This document shows, in pieces, positions 62,509 to 64,000 of a stretch of DNA of 64,000 nt. How positions within the stretch are numbered: the first letter of the stretch is position 1; every line of letters begins with the position of its first letter. The notes beneath the pieces are model-generated. The model ran no database searches and was not told the DNA's origin. It was given only the letters and a program-made list of their open reading frames with translations. The position numbers were made by a program, and so were the translations under genes. Origin of the DNA: Symbiobacterium thermophilum IAM 14863 (GTDB lineage: Bacteria > Bacillota > Sulfobacillia > Symbiobacteriales > Symbiobacteriaceae); contig NC_006177.1 in the NCBI RefSeq assembly GCF_000009905.1, positions 3,172,595-3,236,594 of the forward strand, read 5' to 3'.

Positions 62509-63112
62509 TCCCCACGCCTCCTTCGCGGTGTTGCATCACGCCATGGGCGATGAGCCGATAGGTGGGCTCAGCCAGGGCCAGGATGTCGAACTTGTACCCC
62601 GACATCACCCATGCGGTCACGGTCTGGTCGAGGGTGCCGAAGATCAGGTTGCGGATCTGCTTGGCCGGGACCTCACGGGTGAAGAGCCCTGACGCCTGCC
62701 CCTCAGCGATGATCTGGTCGATGACCGCGAACCAGCCCTTCATCAGGTTGCTGATCTGCTGCTGCACCTGCGTGTCCGCCTGGCGCATCTCGATCTGGGT
62801 GACGGCGGCCAGCTCCGGGCGGGTGCCCAGGGACCGCAGGTGCTGCGCGATGGCCCGCCTGAGCTTCTCGCGGGGATCGACCGCGTCCCCGATGGCTTCC
62901 TTGATCTCGCTGACCAGCAGATTCAGCCGCTCCCGGAAGAGGCAGACGAGCAGGTCCGGCTTGTTCTGGAAGTAGAGGTAGACGGTTCCCGCTGCGACGC
63001 CGGCCTCCGCGGCGATGCGCGAGATCTGGGCGTTGTGGTAGCCCTGTCGGGCGATCACGTGCTGAGCGGCATCCAGGATTGCGGCGTACTTGTCGCCGCC
63101 CCGTACGGACAC
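62474..63112 (-). CDS. TetR-family regulator of fatty-acid oxidation (FadR-like)
   Basis: This 212-residue repressor has an N-terminal TetR HTH (residues about 8-55): KYAAILDAAQHVIARQGYHNAQISRIAAEAGVAAGTVYLYFQNKPDLLVCLFRERL. The helical ligand domain has the size of FadR from bacilli, which is released from DNA by long-chain acyl-CoA. The start GTG at 63112 overlaps the stop of the acyl-CoA ligase (TAGTG). Ligand and sites are inferred from its place in the operon. Confidence 0.88.
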   Translation of the reverse strand: MSVRGGDKYAAILDAAQHVIARQGYHNAQISRIAAEAGVAAGTVYLYFQNKPDLLVCLFRERLNLLVSEIKEAIGDAVDPREKLRRAIAQHLRSLGTRPELAAVTQIEMRQADTQVQQQISNLMKGWFAVIDQIIAEGQASGLFTREVPAKQIRNLIFGTLDQTVTAWVMSGYKFDILALAEPTYRLIAHGVMQHREGGVGNGDSGSPEADL

Positions 63113-64000
63113 TACACGACCCCCTTCCGGCTCTGTTCCTCCTCGAGGAGCACCCGCCGCAGCACCTTGCCGACCAGGGACTTGGGCAGCTCGTCCCGGA
63201 ACTCGATGATGCGCGGAATCTTGTACGCCGCCAGGTGCTGCCGGCAGAACTGCTTGATCTCCTCAGGGTCGAGGGTCACCCCCTCGCGCGGCACGATGAA
63301 GGCCTTCACCGTCTCCCCCCGGTAGGGATCGGGCACCCCGACCACCGCGGCCTCCTTGACGCCCCGGTGCAGGTAGAGCACCTCCTCCACCTCGCGGGGA
63401 TAGATGTTAAAGCCGCCGGCGATGATCAGGTCCTTCTTCCGGTCGACGATGTAGAAGTAGCCCTCCTCGTCCATGCGGGCCATGTCGCCGGTGTGGAGCC
63501 AGCCGTCCCGCAGGGTCTCCGCCGTCGCCTCCGGCAGGTTCCAGTACCCCTTCATGACCTGGGGGCCGCGGACCAGGAGTTCGCCCACCTCGCCCACCGG
63601 CACGTCCTCGCCGGTCTCGGGGTCCACGATGCGGCACTCCGTGTCAGGCCACGGCAGGCCGATGGACCCTTCCTTGCGCCGGTCCCAGATGGGGTTGGCG
63701 TGGGTCACCGGCGATGCCTCGGTGAGTCCGTACCCCTCCACCAGCCGGCCGCCGGTCAGCCGCTCGAACTCGGCCTGGACCTCCACCGGCAGCGGTGCGG
63801 CCCCCGAGATACAGGCCTCGATGGAATCCAGCCGGTACTTCTGCACATCTGGCAGGTTGTTGAGGGCGACGTACATGGTGGGCGCGCCGGGGAAAATGGA
63901 AGGACGGTACTTCTGGATGAGCTTCACCGCTTCGCGGGCCTCGAACTTGGGCTGCAGGACCATGGTGCCGCCCACGTGGATTGTGAAGTTCATCAGCGTG
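63112..64000 (-). CDS. Long-chain fatty-acid-CoA ligase, C-terminal part (5' cut by window)
   Basis: The frame is open to the window end, so only the last 295 residues are seen. It is an ANL-superfamily acyl-CoA synthetase: PSIFPGAPTMYVALNN, ISGAAPLPVEVQAEF, the adenylate motif EGYGLTEASPVTHANP, DGWLHTGDMARMDEEGYFYIVDRKKDLIIAGGFNIYPREVEEVL, and the catalytic Lys near PKSLVGKVLRRVL. It activates fatty acids for the beta-oxidation genes that follow. It resembles LcfA/FadD, but the N-terminal half is outside the window. Confidence 0.94.
   Translation of the reverse strand, partial: TLMNFTIHVGGTMVLQPKFEAREAVKLIQKYRPSIFPGAPTMYVALNNLPDVQKYRLDSIEACISGAAPLPVEVQAEFERLTGGRLVEGYGLTEASPVTHANPIWDRRKEGSIGLPWPDTECRIVDPETGEDVPVGEVGELLVRGPQVMKGYWNLPEATAETLRDGWLHTGDMARMDEEGYFYIVDRKKDLIIAGGFNIYPREVEEVLYLHRGVKEAAVVGVPDPYRGETVKAFIVPREGVTLDPEEIKQFCRQHLAAYKIPRIIEFRDELPKSLVGKVLRRVLLEEEQSRKGVV

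Overview
The window comes from a very GC-rich, motile, endospore-forming, monoderm Firmicute. The evidence is a Bacillus/Clostridia-style flagellar operon (MotE, FlaG, FlhF/FlhG, FlgM/FlgN, CheX), the sleB-ypeB spore-germination pair, strong AGGAGG-type ribosome sites and many GTG starts. This combination fits a Symbiobacterium-like organism. That assignment is inference from content; no search was run.

Left part (1-16100): the end of ychF; a lipoprotein gene interrupted by an in-frame UGA exactly where the lipobox cysteine codon should be; YceI; an FAH-family hydrolase; a complete 1.88-kb group II intron with maturase, inserted directly after the terminator of an M29-type aminopeptidase operon; a TPP-riboswitch-controlled thiamine transporter (thiT) with its own promoter and attenuator; sleB-ypeB; two very small genes; an ECF sigma factor followed by an XRE-cupin regulator; a CDF metal transporter; thiol peroxidase; and a chemoreceptor.

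Middle (16100-22760): a tandem array of six 84-87 bp units, each carrying a long imperfect hairpin. It is followed by a 46-bp palindromic element and a tightly coupled three-gene module: an AddB-like SF1 helicase relative, a UvrD-type helicase, and a stand-alone Fe-S PD-(D/E)XK nuclease. This module is the best candidate here for an under-described system. A small membrane protein and a one-repeat GDT1/UPF0016 transporter lie upstream.

Right part (22769-54518), all minus strand: motAB, flagellin, fliS/fliD/flaG, flgL/flgK/flgN/flgM, a SwrB/YlxL-like protein, and then one long operon running fliM-cheX-flgF/G-flgB-flgC-fliE-F-G-H-I-J-motE-fliK-flgD-flgE-fliL-N-O-P-Q-R-flhB-A-F-G-fliA. Many junctions are 4-base ATGA/GTGA overlaps. 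Upstream of fliM, in an AT-rich island, lies a class I cyclic-di-GMP (GEMM) riboswitch with a plausible sigma-A promoter. The large flagellar operon is therefore probably switched by c-di-GMP through an RNA leader, and FliA/FlgM control the late genes.

Far right (55085-64000): a fatty-acid beta-oxidation operon on the minus strand, in transcription order acyl-CoA ligase (cut by the window edge), TetR regulator, etfB, etfA, fadN, fadA and fadE, closed by a terminator.
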